NCBI GenBank assembly: GCA_973895155.1
Contig: OZ316891.1
Coordinates: forward strand, 25,854,001 to 25,918,000
Source: Marsupella aquatica
Lineage: Eukaryota; Marchantiophyta
Length of the DNA: 64,000 nt
Direction: 5' to 3'
Shown here: piece by piece, positions 46,220 through 56,450 of the stretch
Layout of the letters: every line of letters begins with the position of its first letter
How positions within the stretch are numbered: position 1 is the first letter of the stretch
The notes under the pieces: generated by a model
What the model saw: the letters and a program-made list of their open reading frames with translations, nothing else
The model's database searches: none
Told to the model about the DNA's origin: nothing
Position numbers and translations under genes: made by a program

Positions 46220-46330
46220 TGTTAGACTCTACCTTTGACCGGACGACCGGACCATCCGGTCACCCTGATCCCACTATATGTACTCCTATTCCCGACTATA
46301 CACATGATTCATTCTCATTCTATTATCACA
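46220..46330 (+). repeat. 5' LTR (111 bp)
   Basis: TGTTAGACTC...ATCACA, one mismatch to 51,446-51,556. Very short for an autonomous copia element. It holds ccactatatgt, a possible TATA element. Confidence 0.93.
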
Positions 46331-47962
46331 CGTTATCAACACGAGGACTTACCAGCGGAGCCAAGAAAGAAAGGATAAGACCAGGGAAGATTGAAATTTT
46401 TTAAAAGGGGGATCGAGAGGACGACTTTAAAATCTAAGGAGCACAAAGAAGTTGGACCCAAGATCAAAGAGTCGAAGGCAGAAAAACAAAGAACTCATAA
46501 CTCGGACTCATTGGAGGAGAATCGAGAGAGGAGAAGAAGCGAAGAAACTTTGGAAAACCTACGGAGATTGGAGGAGATAAGGAACAATGACCTATTAGAT
46601 TGAATTCGCATTGTTTCAAGAAGCATGAAACATCTCCATTGCCATTTATGCTGCTTTCGCCCTAGACGTTTCTGCTGTGCTAATTGCTCATAGATGAGTG
46701 TTGTGATGACTGCCCATAGACGATCGCCGAGAGGTGTAGCAAAATTGCGATCGATTGAAGGTTGAAGGTCGAGGCGAAATCGGACTAGGAGCGCTGCGCA
46801 GATTAGATTGAAGAGCGCCCCGACAATAATAACATGAATTAGAAGAAGCAGAATTAGAGGCGAAACATGAAGACTTGCGAAGGAAGCCCGAAATCGAAAG
46901 AGAAGCGAAGTAGAAGACGCGAGTGAATCCGAAGCTTTATCACCTAAGACTTGGCCTCAAAAGATTACAGCCCAACAAAACAGCGCACAAGAGGAACAAT
47001 TTTGGAAAAGAAGTAGCAGATTTATGAGAGAAACGAGGCCGTCACGCGCCCTAATTCGATACCCGTTCGGACTCAGCCTTTCACAGAAAGCCCTGCAAAT
47101 TACTAGAGCAACTCGCGCAGTGGGCGCAGTGAATCGATTCGCCAGAGAGAAAGCGAATCAGCAGAACTCGTAGTAAAGAGCAATTCCTTTGCGGTTTGGT
47201 ACCGACGCGATTCTGTGAAATCTCGACAGCATAACTCTGTTTACGCTGTGCAGTTGCAAAAGTATTAGAAGGGAATGCCACAGGAGACGGCGAAGGCAGC
47301 AGCAACATTGGTATGATCGCGAGAATTGCTAAAAAGGTTCAATCGACTGAATCCTCAAGGACCGAAAGCATCGACCCCTTGGGAGGAACCCCTGAAGAAT
47401 ACTCCAGGAAAATCATAAGTCGAGAGGACAAGCACCTGAGGACGAAAGGCCACGAGTGAAAACGAGTGACAAAGAAATCAAAAGGTCGCGCGAGGAGGCA
47501 AACGAGGAAGAAAACGCAACCTCAAGGCTCAAAACATCGAGAGAACGCCGAAGCAAGGCCAAACCGCTAAGTGCACCACCTATAACCGCAAAACCTCCAT
47601 AATTGCATCTCTTAACAAAGAAAATTAACCTTACAAAGCCGCATGTGCACTTAACCAAGTCACGAGTAAATTACCACAAATAACTGCACAAACTGCAAAA
47701 CCTCATTACTGCACAGCTTAACAAAGGAAAAAGATAATACAAAGGAAACCTTGCAGTTATACATTCACAAAGAAAACCAACTTAATAAGTACAAACCCTA
47801 AATTCTGCAAAAACCCAAACATTCCTACTTTACTCGCCAGTGACCTAGATTGATCTCCTCAACCCTTTCTCCACCATTGCATGCGGCAAATGTGCATTGT
47901 CTTTTGACTATATATATTATATATAAACTCCCACACCACCGCTGCACACCAGGACCTTAGAG
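46331..47962 (+). other. 5' leader of the short-LTR copia element
   Basis: 1.6 kb between LTR and Gag start. It begins cgttatcaacacgagg, where a primer-binding site is expected; I could not match this to a tRNA end by eye. Short frames (for example a Glu/Lys/Arg-rich 70-codon one at 46,391-46,603) have no recognisable role. A tata-rich stretch lies near 47.91 kb. Confidence 0.6.
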
Positions 47963-48930
47963 ATGGCCAACCTTGAGAAACTCACCTTCCCCGCCCTAGA
48001 AATAGATGGCGGCAACTACCTAGAATGGTCCATGAACCTAAAAGAAAACCTAACCTCGCTAACCCTACTCCCAGCTATAGGGATGGCTCAACCTATCCTT
48101 GCCGGCGAACCACAACCAGACCCATTAACTAAAGCCAACGAATCAAAAGCCCTCGTATTCCTGAGATGCCACATCCATAGATTCCTCCAGAGACAATACA
48201 TGCACCTTTCGACCCCTCGGGAACTATGGATAGCGCTACAGACCCGATTCGACCACCAAAAAACTAGCTAAACCTGCGGGTCCAGGACTTTACTTCTATT
48301 TCAGCCTACAATAGCGAACTCTTTAGAATAACTGCAACCCTCGCCCTCTGTGGCGAGCCAGTCGCCGACAAGGACTTGCTAGAAAAGACCTAGTCCACGT
48401 TCCACTCATCGAACGTGTTACTGTCAACTCAGTACCGGAACATGAAGTTCGGGCAATACTCCGAGCTCATAGCCCACCTTCTGGTCACAGAGAGAAACCA
48501 AGAACTCCTTTTAGTTAACTCTAGAAAACGTCCTACGGGCACACTGCCCTCAGGATCACAGAGTGAAACACATCTTACCGACACCGCTGAACCCTCCACA
48601 TCAAGGCAGGGCATTAAGCGCAGTATGAATGGCAACCATAGAAACAACCCCAACAGGGGGAGTTTCTTTAACCAACGCCCACAACACAATTTCAGACAGT
48701 CCTTTAAGGGACGTGGAGGACGTGGAGGACATAGAGGACGTGGAGGACGAGGTGGACGCGGCGAACGCGGCGAACGCGGCGGTGGAAGAACATATAACAA
48801 CAACCGCCGAAATGATTGGTCACAATCCCGACCACAACGGGAACGCCCAAAATGCCATGCATGTTGCATGACCAACCACCTAGCCAGACACTGTAGAATC
48901 CCGCAACACCTTAAAGAGCTATATCAATGA
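47963..48930 (+). pseudogene. Gag of short-LTR copia, frame-shifted
   Basis: Starts at ATG 47,963 (MANLEKLTFPALEIDGGNY) with a copia-type Gag domain (YLEWSMNLKENL, LWIALQTRFDHQ). The frame breaks near the a-run at 48,259-48,264 and continues one frame over (LRVQDFTSISAYNSELF). It meets a TAG at 48,391-48,393, and then runs through FGQYSELIAHLLVTERNQEL to an RGG-rich segment at about 48,710-48,790. It ends with a perfect CX2CX4HX4C zinc knuckle (CHACCMTNHLARHC) before TGA at 48,928-48,930. The RGG-rich region binds nucleic acid in other proteins; here that is inference. Confidence 0.87.
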
Positions 48931-50232
48931 TCCCTCAGGGACGGACAAACCTCTAGGGCACCACCCCGTGAAACCCACGGGGCGTTCATGGAATCTAGTG
49001 ATCCATTCCAAGACTTCTCAGACCTACCCGCCCAACCCAAGGCACACTTAGTGGCAAGTAGCTCCACTACACCAGATTTAAATAGTCCAAGCACATGTAT
49101 TATCGACAGTGCAACCACGCATACCATCCTCACGGATAGGCACCTTTTCCACAAGATTACACCTTCACGTAGGTCCTTGACCACTATCAATGGTCCCAGC
49201 CAAATAGAAGAGGGCTTCGGCCCAGCTTCTATTAGACTCCCACAGGGTACCGAAATACACATAGAATCTGCCATTTTCGCCCCGAACGTAACTCGTAATC
49301 TCCTCAATTTTAGAGATATACGAGCAAATGGACTACACGTCCAAACAGGCGATACAAGAGACCAAGAGGTCATCCACTTGGTTGAAAATACCCCTACGGG
49401 GAAAATCATTAAAGAAACCATTTTCTCGTACCCTTGCGGGTTTTATGTAACCCATATTGAATGCCTGCATAACAATGCTCAAACAAGTGAATTGCCCGCA
49501 CTTTGGCATGCACGCCTCGGCCACCCCGGCCAATCAATGCTAACCAAAATAATTAAGAATTCAAGTGGCATTCCAATCAATACACGCCACATTCCAGCTA
49601 GCACCCCATGCACTGCATGCTCACGCGGCAAATTAATAACAAAGCCCACGACATCAAAATTGCCAACCAACATACCCAAATTCTTGGAAATAATCCATGT
49701 AGATGTTTGCGGACCAATTAACCCACCGAGCGGACCATTCCGCTACTTTATGGTATTAATCGACGCATCAACTAAATGGTCAAATGTGACACTGCTTTCA
49801 ACGAGGAACATGGTTATGCCTCGGATTTTGGCGCAAATCCTACGCGTGAAAGCACAATTCCCAGACCACCCCATTAAGACACTAAGAGTGGACAATGCAG
49901 GGGAATTCACATCCGAAACATTTGACAACTTTTGCACATCACTTGGCATAGACGTACAATATCCTGTACCTCACGTGCACTTTCAGAATGGATTAGCTGA
50001 AGGGGTCATCAAACGCCTTCAGTTAATTGCATGCCTATTACTAATGCAGTCAAAACTCCCCGTCTCAGCATGGGGACACGCCATATTACAGGCTAATGCA
50101 TTAATCCAATACCGCCCATCGGCTTTTAATACCTATAGCCCATACCAAATTGCTAATGGTATAAAACCTTACTTATCCCACCTTCGTTCATTTGGATGTC
50201 AAGTAATGGTCCCCATTACTCCACCTAAATGA
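48931..50232 (+). pseudogene. Protease and integrase of short-LTR copia
   Basis: First ATG at 48,988. Protease active site CIIDSATTHTIL sits near residues 37-48. The integrase zinc finger follows (WHARLGHPG ... CTACSRGK), and the catalytic D, D, E blocks lie in IIHVDVCGP, LRVDNAGEF and NGLAEGVIK, so all three acidic residues are present. The frame ends at TGA 50,230-50,232. In the sister copy on the right the same codon is CGA (arginine) and the frame continues, so this stop is a single C-to-T change. Coding resumes in frame at 50,239. Confidence 0.92.
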
Positions 50233-51120
50233 ACCAAGATGGGACCCCAACGACAGTTGGGGATATACATCGGATTTGACTCACCATCCATAATCCGATA
50301 TATGGAGCCTATAACTGGCGATGTTTTTAAATCTAGATTCCTAGATTGCCATTTTGATGAACATGTTTATCCATCATTAATAACTCCTGAACACCCACAA
50401 CCACCTTTGGAGTGGGAAAGACATTTGCCATTTTGGCAAGACCTTAAAACCAATCAAGGGGAGAAAGAAGTTCAACGAATTTTACAACTCCACAAGATTG
50501 TGGAAGAACTTCCCGACGCTTTCGTCGATACATCACAAGTTAGCCGCTCACATATCCCAGCTGAGAGAGTACCTACATTCGGTGCAAACCACGAACTCAT
50601 AGGATACGCGGATGCCGGATATCTTTCCGACACTGACACCGCAAAATCCCAAACCGGATATGTTTTTACTATAGGGGGTACCGCTTTTTCTTGGAAAAAC
50701 GTGAAACAGACCCTAACAGCAACCTCATCAAATCACTCAGAAATCTTAGCTCTACATGAGGCTAGTCGTGAAGCCGTTTGGTTACGATCCTTTATAAATC
50801 ACATCAACACCAAATGCGACCTACCACCACTAACGACGCCTACTAACATTTTTGAGGATAACGCAGCATGTATACAGCAGATCACAAAAGGATTCATCAA
50901 AGGCGATCGCGTGAAGCATATAGCTCCAAAGTTTTTCTACACCCACGAGCTACACGGAAAAGAGATCAACATTTTGCAGATTTCAAGTGCAGACAACTGT
51001 GCGGATCTCTTCACCAAATCACTACCACCATCAGTTCATCACCGACACTGCCAGGCGATTGGACTGCGGAGCGTGCGACGCATGATGACCGTGGAGACTG
51101 CTGCTCCACATGATACTTGA
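50233..51120 (+). pseudogene. Integrase C-terminus fused to RNase H by RT deletion
   Basis: The first part (MGPQRQLGIYIGFDSPSIIR) is the integrase C-terminal region. Near residue 110 the linker (RSHIPAERVP) jumps into RNase H: GYADAGYLSD, SEILALHEASREAVW, FEDNAACIQ. The deletion point is about 50,567-50,573. The sister copy shows the whole RT, with YVDD, in between. The resulting 293-codon frame is open, so the deletion preserved the reading frame. Confidence 0.9.
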
Positions 51121-51434
51121 TGATGCTGACGACATGACGTTGATGATATGCTATTGACGACCTACTGATGAGACAAATGTTAAAGCTAGATTCACTATAG
51201 CATCTAACTTTACTTAACATTGACATTTATTACGATGAGGATTGTTAGGCTGCACTCTTTTTCCTTTAGCACTCATATTTTTCTCTGCTACACTGGTAGA
51301 GTTTTTACTAAGCTAGAGTTGATAAAGGTTTTTTAACAAGGCAGTCTACCTCGATTGTACTTATATCATGTATTTCCTATGAACATGATATAATAGGTAT
51401 AGTCTATGTTATCTATATAGTTGTCATTATATAT

Positions 51435-51445
51435 CCAAAGGGGAG
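51435..51445 (+). promoter_or_regulatory. Polypurine tract
   Basis: ccaaaggggag directly abuts the TG of the 3' LTR at 51,446; the identical tract is found in the sister copy at 60,163-60,173. Confidence 0.88.
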
Positions 51446-51556
51446 TGTTAGACTCTACCTTTGACCGGATGACCGGACCATCCGGTCACCCTGATCCCAC
51501 TATATGTACTCCTATTCCCGACTATACACATGATTCATTCTCATTCTATTATCACA
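51446..51556 (+). repeat. 3' LTR (111 bp)
   Basis: One mismatch to the 5' LTR at 46,220-46,330; followed by the AACTA target duplication. Confidence 0.93.
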
Positions 51557-51561
51557 AACTA

Positions 51562-54242
51562 TACCTATTTGTGCCTGCCTCAACGGTTTTTTGTAGTTGA
51601 CCCCCGAGGGATGACTGATCATTGATGGGGTAAAGACACTTCCATTTCTTTTGTCTTGGACAGGGTCTTCGATTGTGAAGACAGCTATAAGAACCAGTAA
51701 ATAACAAGCAATCCTTCCAAGACACAAAATAAATATAATTTAAACAAGGAAAAGTCTCAACGATATTGTCATCAAGCAAAAATGATGTTAGCACAAAACT
51801 TTATATGGACCAAACTACTACAGCAGCATAATTTTCAGCCCTATATATACTAATTTGTGTCAAGTGATGGAACCTCAATATCTTAAAATGCGATCTTAGG
51901 GGAGCTGGCAATAAATTTATACCCTAGGGAGTTCTTCAATTTGTGTGACCAAAGATTAGTTCCGTTGATCATAATAGGCCAAGTTGGAGAATATCTAAGG
52001 AGACAGTGTAGAATGCTACAATATACCCCTTGGCAAAGGGTGATGTGTAGCATTTAGGGAGGGAGGGACGGTGCCAGGAACGGAGACTTCTGACAAAAGT
52101 GATCTTTGATCATGTATACTGAAAAAGTATTTTTGGCACACTTCTTTCCACCCAAATTACAAAGTGAAATTCTTATAGTGTCCTAAGCAGTCTAAATGAC
52201 TCATTTCATTCACCCCTAGCTTGGATGGGCTCATTAATTTTTGACACACTATTTGCCCCCAATACAAAATTTCAAGGTTTGCAAAGACAAGAATGGCATT
52301 GACATCCTGAAGACCAAGTTCTACCCATTCTTTGTTGAAACTGAAGCCCTTGTCTACCCAAAGGTTGGACAAAATGCCTGGATGCACCAGCGCAACTCAA
52401 AATGGATTCCAGGCATACTTCTCTGGTCAACAGTAACCTGGTCCATCCCGGTTGCAAGGTTCATGGGAGTGGCCCATTCAAGCATGACTTCCTACCAAAG
52501 TTCAGATTCAGTAATTCAGACCCCAATTCAATATTTTAATTTTTTACAACAGGAATTTCGGTTCCAAAATTTTCATTAACTTCTGACAAAGTAATTCCGA
52601 CCCCAATAGAAATTTTCATTAATTTCTGATACGCTATCTTACCCCAATTACAGATTTCATGTTTGCAGTGTCTTGAGAGTGTTTCCTATTTCTAGTGCCT
52701 CGCAACGGATCGAACGTGCACCGAATATCGGCAGCGCATGAGCATACGGTTCTGTACCGTATGAGCCACCGAACGACCGAACTGCAGGAGTGCAGGACGC
52801 TTGAGATCTGCACCATACTGTACCATACTGTACCAAATGTACTGTACTTTAACGTACGTCACCGTACTCTGGAGGTTGGATGGTGGACGCGTGGATAGTA
52901 CGTCGTGTCGACGGTGGTGGACGACGACAGCGAAGTGTGCGGACGTATAGTAAGTACTGTACGTACGTCTGGGACCAAACCGACCCACGTATTCGAGCAT
53001 GACAGGGTAACCTGACCCGAGGGTGCGGTGCTGCGTTGCCCTGCCTTTCCCATGACCAACGTCTTTTCTAGTGGCGAGAATTCGGTGGATTCCACCTGTC
53101 TCTAAAGTCTTGGCCACTTTTGGTGTAAATTGGATTTTCTGTTGCTTGGTTTTTTGCCTTCCATTAGGGCATATTAAACTTCAATAGATGGGGGGTTTTT
53201 TTAGTAGGGCCGAGAGTTTGTGGCCTGGGATACAGCCTCACAATGTGTGGTACACTGAGTTGGCAACTGCACTTTTTCGCCCAGGCTTTCGTCCTAATGG
53301 CAGGCCACAGATCTTTCACTGCCCCTACAGCTTCTATGATACCTCTCAAAGTTCTCCCTTCCTTGCTTGCTCATGCCTGAAAAGCAAGACCTGGCCCTAG
53401 TTTTGGTATTGTTTTCTGAAGGTCAGAAGCCCGGATAGTTCTCGACTTATCTGACGGCTACCCTTACATTTAGGGAGATCAGATGGTCATAAATTCATCT
53501 AAGAATATTAGATTGGGAGTCCTAGGAGCCATCTTCTTTCATACAACGTGACATTTCCCAGAAGAAAAAAGCTTAAAAAGGCTGCTGCCCATGACCATTC
53601 ATTCCATTGACCAATGAGAGATTGCAATTTTGCCCCAATTGACATTGTTGGGATCCTCGGGAGTTGAGGAATATGGAAAGTTATTTCCAGAGGAGTTTTG
53701 GGAAATAAGTCTCCCAAGCCATATGGGAGGCTGCTTTTCCAAGACTCCCAAGGCAAAGAAGTTTTGCTCACCTAGATTTTGTTTTCATTGAGTCTCGTTC
53801 TGTCATTTTCCATCAGGGAGACTATGCTGATGGTGAGAGGGGGAGAGCTCTCTAAATACAAAGGAAAACAGTAGAAGCAAGAACTCAAGAGTGGAAACAA
53901 ATTGGTTGGGTTGGCAGGAAGGCCAGGGCGGTGTGGGTCTGTCCAAGGTGGAAGAAGAAGTGTAGGCCTAATCCACCACTCTCCCCAAAGCTGTGGGAGG
54001 GCAAGATAATAATTCTTGCCCAATTCTTTTACTTTTGTTAAGAACTTTATTGACTGACTATGGTGATGTAGATGGACAAGGTTTTAAAACTGGACAGTGG
54101 AGGTTCAAGGCCCCCGCCTCCCCTGACTACCATGTAATATGGGGAATTGAGGGTTGATTTGTGTACACAAGGAGAAGGGGAATACATGGAAGACAAACAT
54201 GATTTTCCACAATGCATATTGCAAAGTAAGTCAAGGGCTCGC
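51562..54242. other. Intergenic, nothing firmly recognised
   Basis: A 112-codon plus frame at 52,241-52,579 and CpG-rich DNA at 52.69-53.1 kb with repeated tgtaccatac and cgtacgt phrases are the only notable content. No motif, splice-consistent exon set or transposon end was identified. Confidence 0.4.
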
Positions 54243-54262
54243 GGGGGGGGGGGGGGGGGGGG
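54243..54262 (+). repeat. Poly(G) tract, 20 bp
   Basis: Uninterrupted run of 20 guanines; could adopt a quadruplex or mark an assembly-uncertain length. Confidence 0.95.
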
Positions 54263-56119
54263 TTTAGTGGAAAAAAGTGTCCAGCAATGTCATCCATGCC
54301 TGCCTAACCAATGACTAAATTTGAAAGCCACATAGAAGGCTTGTAAACAACAATGCATTTCAATGACATATCATTGACCTTATGCGACACATCCTTCTGG
54401 ACTGAAAAGACCTTATAACTGTAAAGAGATGGGGTGGTCGTTGGAAGAACTACTACGCACCCGACTACACACAATTTTCAAACTCATCAATTTCCAAAAG
54501 TGCTTGCCTTATGATGCCTGGATTGTGATTACAAAACAATGCATGATGCAAAATTTGAACCTTAGAAATGTGGGCTATCAGTAATCAGGCACCCTGCATA
54601 CACTATTGTCACTAATAGTTTGCCTTAAAGTTCTTATCATTGCTACATATTCCTAACTTTTAAAACCTCAACTAATAGTTTAGTCCCTACGAGTAAAGTT
54701 GCTGGGCTCTGCCCATCCATTTATCCACAAAAAAGAGCTCAATGAGTGGTTTCACATAATCTTTCAACATTAATCAAATTTCTCCCCACAGAAATTTCAT
54801 GACGTTGCTGAAGCACATGGACTTCTGAATTTTTGACAAGAGGTCCGATTACAAAAAACGTTTCATATGAATGAGACTGTTCGAACTGAGTATGCACGAG
54901 AATCACACTAAATCTTCCCACAACTTGGGAAAGTTTCTCTAAGGATGAACAGTACGCACTTCAGAAGCATGCTTTGGAAGGGTTTGGAAGAAATTGAACA
55001 AACAACTAAAATATACAGAACTTAGGCTAATCCAAATATAGTTCGAAACGAGGTAAATGGTTTATTTTAAATTGTCGGCCAGGTAACTCCACCTTGCTTC
55101 CAGCACTTCACAACCTCGTGGCATCAAGGAACAATATGTAAAAAGTTGGGGACATTAGAAACACAAATTAGACGCAAATGGAGTCCTTTAGTGTAGATAT
55201 TCTAGAGAAACAAATGATCAAACTACACATGTACAACGACAGGATAGTTTTGACGATAATTAAGTTTCGGGCTTTTGAGTGAGTTTCATATTTTTCAATG
55301 TAGATTTTGAGTACAGGTCATGAGTGACCCATACTGACTCATCGTCCATTGTAGGGAATCCCTCATGTTTTATCCAAGTGGCAAAAACTAGCCAAATTCC
55401 ACCTCACTGAAAAATCTTCATAGGTTCTGGCAAAATGCTGCCAGGTGTTTTTTTTGGATTAGCTAGTTTCTCTCCTGGAGACAAATCTCATTAGCCAAAA
55501 TATCCAAGTAGATCCTTCACTCAATTTATGAAATTAAAGTATAGAATATTCCTAGCACCTTCTTTCATAAAGGTGATGTTCCCTTTCTGACTATTAGATA
55601 AGGAGTATTTTTAGCATCTTATCTTTTACAAACGGTGTGTTCCCGCCCTTGCAAAAAAGGGAAAACCTGAAAATTACCCTATCCTATTGAGACAAAGTCT
55701 CCAACTTATTGGTGGACAAGATTGGCTACAAATAGAATCTGACTGCTCTCTAGTCGACTTCTATAGTAGTTGTCCGCACTTGGAAGATGCAGTGTAATGG
55801 GAATGTAAATATACAAAGTACTTGCCAAGGCCAAATTTCCATATTGTCCTTTCCCATGGAAAAATAATGGCTTGTAGTAATATTGATGATGATGTTTTAA
55901 CAAGCAATACAGCCTACCGTGCATAAGTGCACCATGTATAGGTGCATTCAGTGGATAATTGCAGGTTGGTCATGTAGTCCCCTACTATTATAACATCTTT
56001 TGCAGGTTGGTCATGTCGTCCCCGACTAATATAACATCTTTTGTCGTAAATGCACCAAACAATGCATGGTCTATAAGTGTAGGTCAATGTCACTAAAGGA
56101 CAGTTTGGTGTATAAGAGT
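54263..56119. other. Intergenic, nothing firmly recognised
   Basis: AT-rich DNA. 55.31-55.46 kb contains phrases (catgagtgac, caagtggcaa, cacctcactga) reminiscent of the foldback family at 36.4 and 42.2 kb, too weak to call. A small duplicated phrase (tgcaggttggtcatg(t)) occurs near 55.96 and 56.0 kb. Confidence 0.4.
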
Positions 56120-56450
56120 AATACATGGTTCACATCTCCAAAAAGTCAGGTCCACAGGTAACACACAAGAGAGTTCTACTAAACTCTAAATTTGTCGGGC
56201 GTACCAAATTTCCCCAATCTAAACTCTCCCTATCTTTTAGATGACTTTGTAACAATGAGCTATACTTGGGGTTGCACTTTACTCTAGTTAATTTTGGATT
56301 GCAGTTACATAGTTACATGGAAGCTTGTGCCCCTGAAAGGATTAGGCAATTACACAGTTACATTTGAAGCTCCCTTAATCTCCACAAACTATACTCTCCC
56401 TATCTTTTAGATGACTTTGTTTAACAATGAGCCTATGCCTGTGGTTACAC
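56120..56450 (-). mobile_element. Diverged LTR relic related to the solo LTR at 42.7 kb
   Basis: The order of phrases follows the solo LTR: aatacatggttcacatct, gtccacagg, acacacaagag, ctctccctatctttt, taacaatgagc. The part ctctccctatcttttagatgactttgt...aacaatgagc occurs twice (about 56,226 and 56,396), so the relic carries an internal duplication of about 170 bp. No target duplication was found. Confidence 0.6.

Larger units (their letters stand above)
46220..51556 (+). mobile_element. Short-LTR Ty1/copia element, RT-deleted
   Basis: Bounded by 111-bp LTRs and by a perfect AACTA target duplication (46,215-46,219 and 51,557-51,561). The LTRs differ at one base (cggacgacc versus cggatgacc). 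Order inside: long leader, Gag with zinc knuckle, protease, integrase, RNase H, polypurine tract. The reverse transcriptase is missing: the frame passes from the post-integrase linker (SHIPAE) straight into RNase H (TFGANHELIGYADAG). The sister copy at 60-64 kb has about 1.5 kb between these two points. A frame shift near 48,260 and stops at 48,391 and 50,230 add to the damage. Because LTRs, polypurine tract and target duplication are intact, this copy may have been mobilised in trans, or the deletion may be recent. Confidence 0.93.

Noticed and set aside
48429-48875. 148-codon minus-strand frame rich in PRSPRPP repeats
   Set aside because: It is the antisense of the RGG-rich Gag segment of the short-LTR copia element.
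52241-52579. 112-codon plus-strand frame as a gene
   Set aside because: No recognised motif and no splice sites of good quality at either end; left unassigned.
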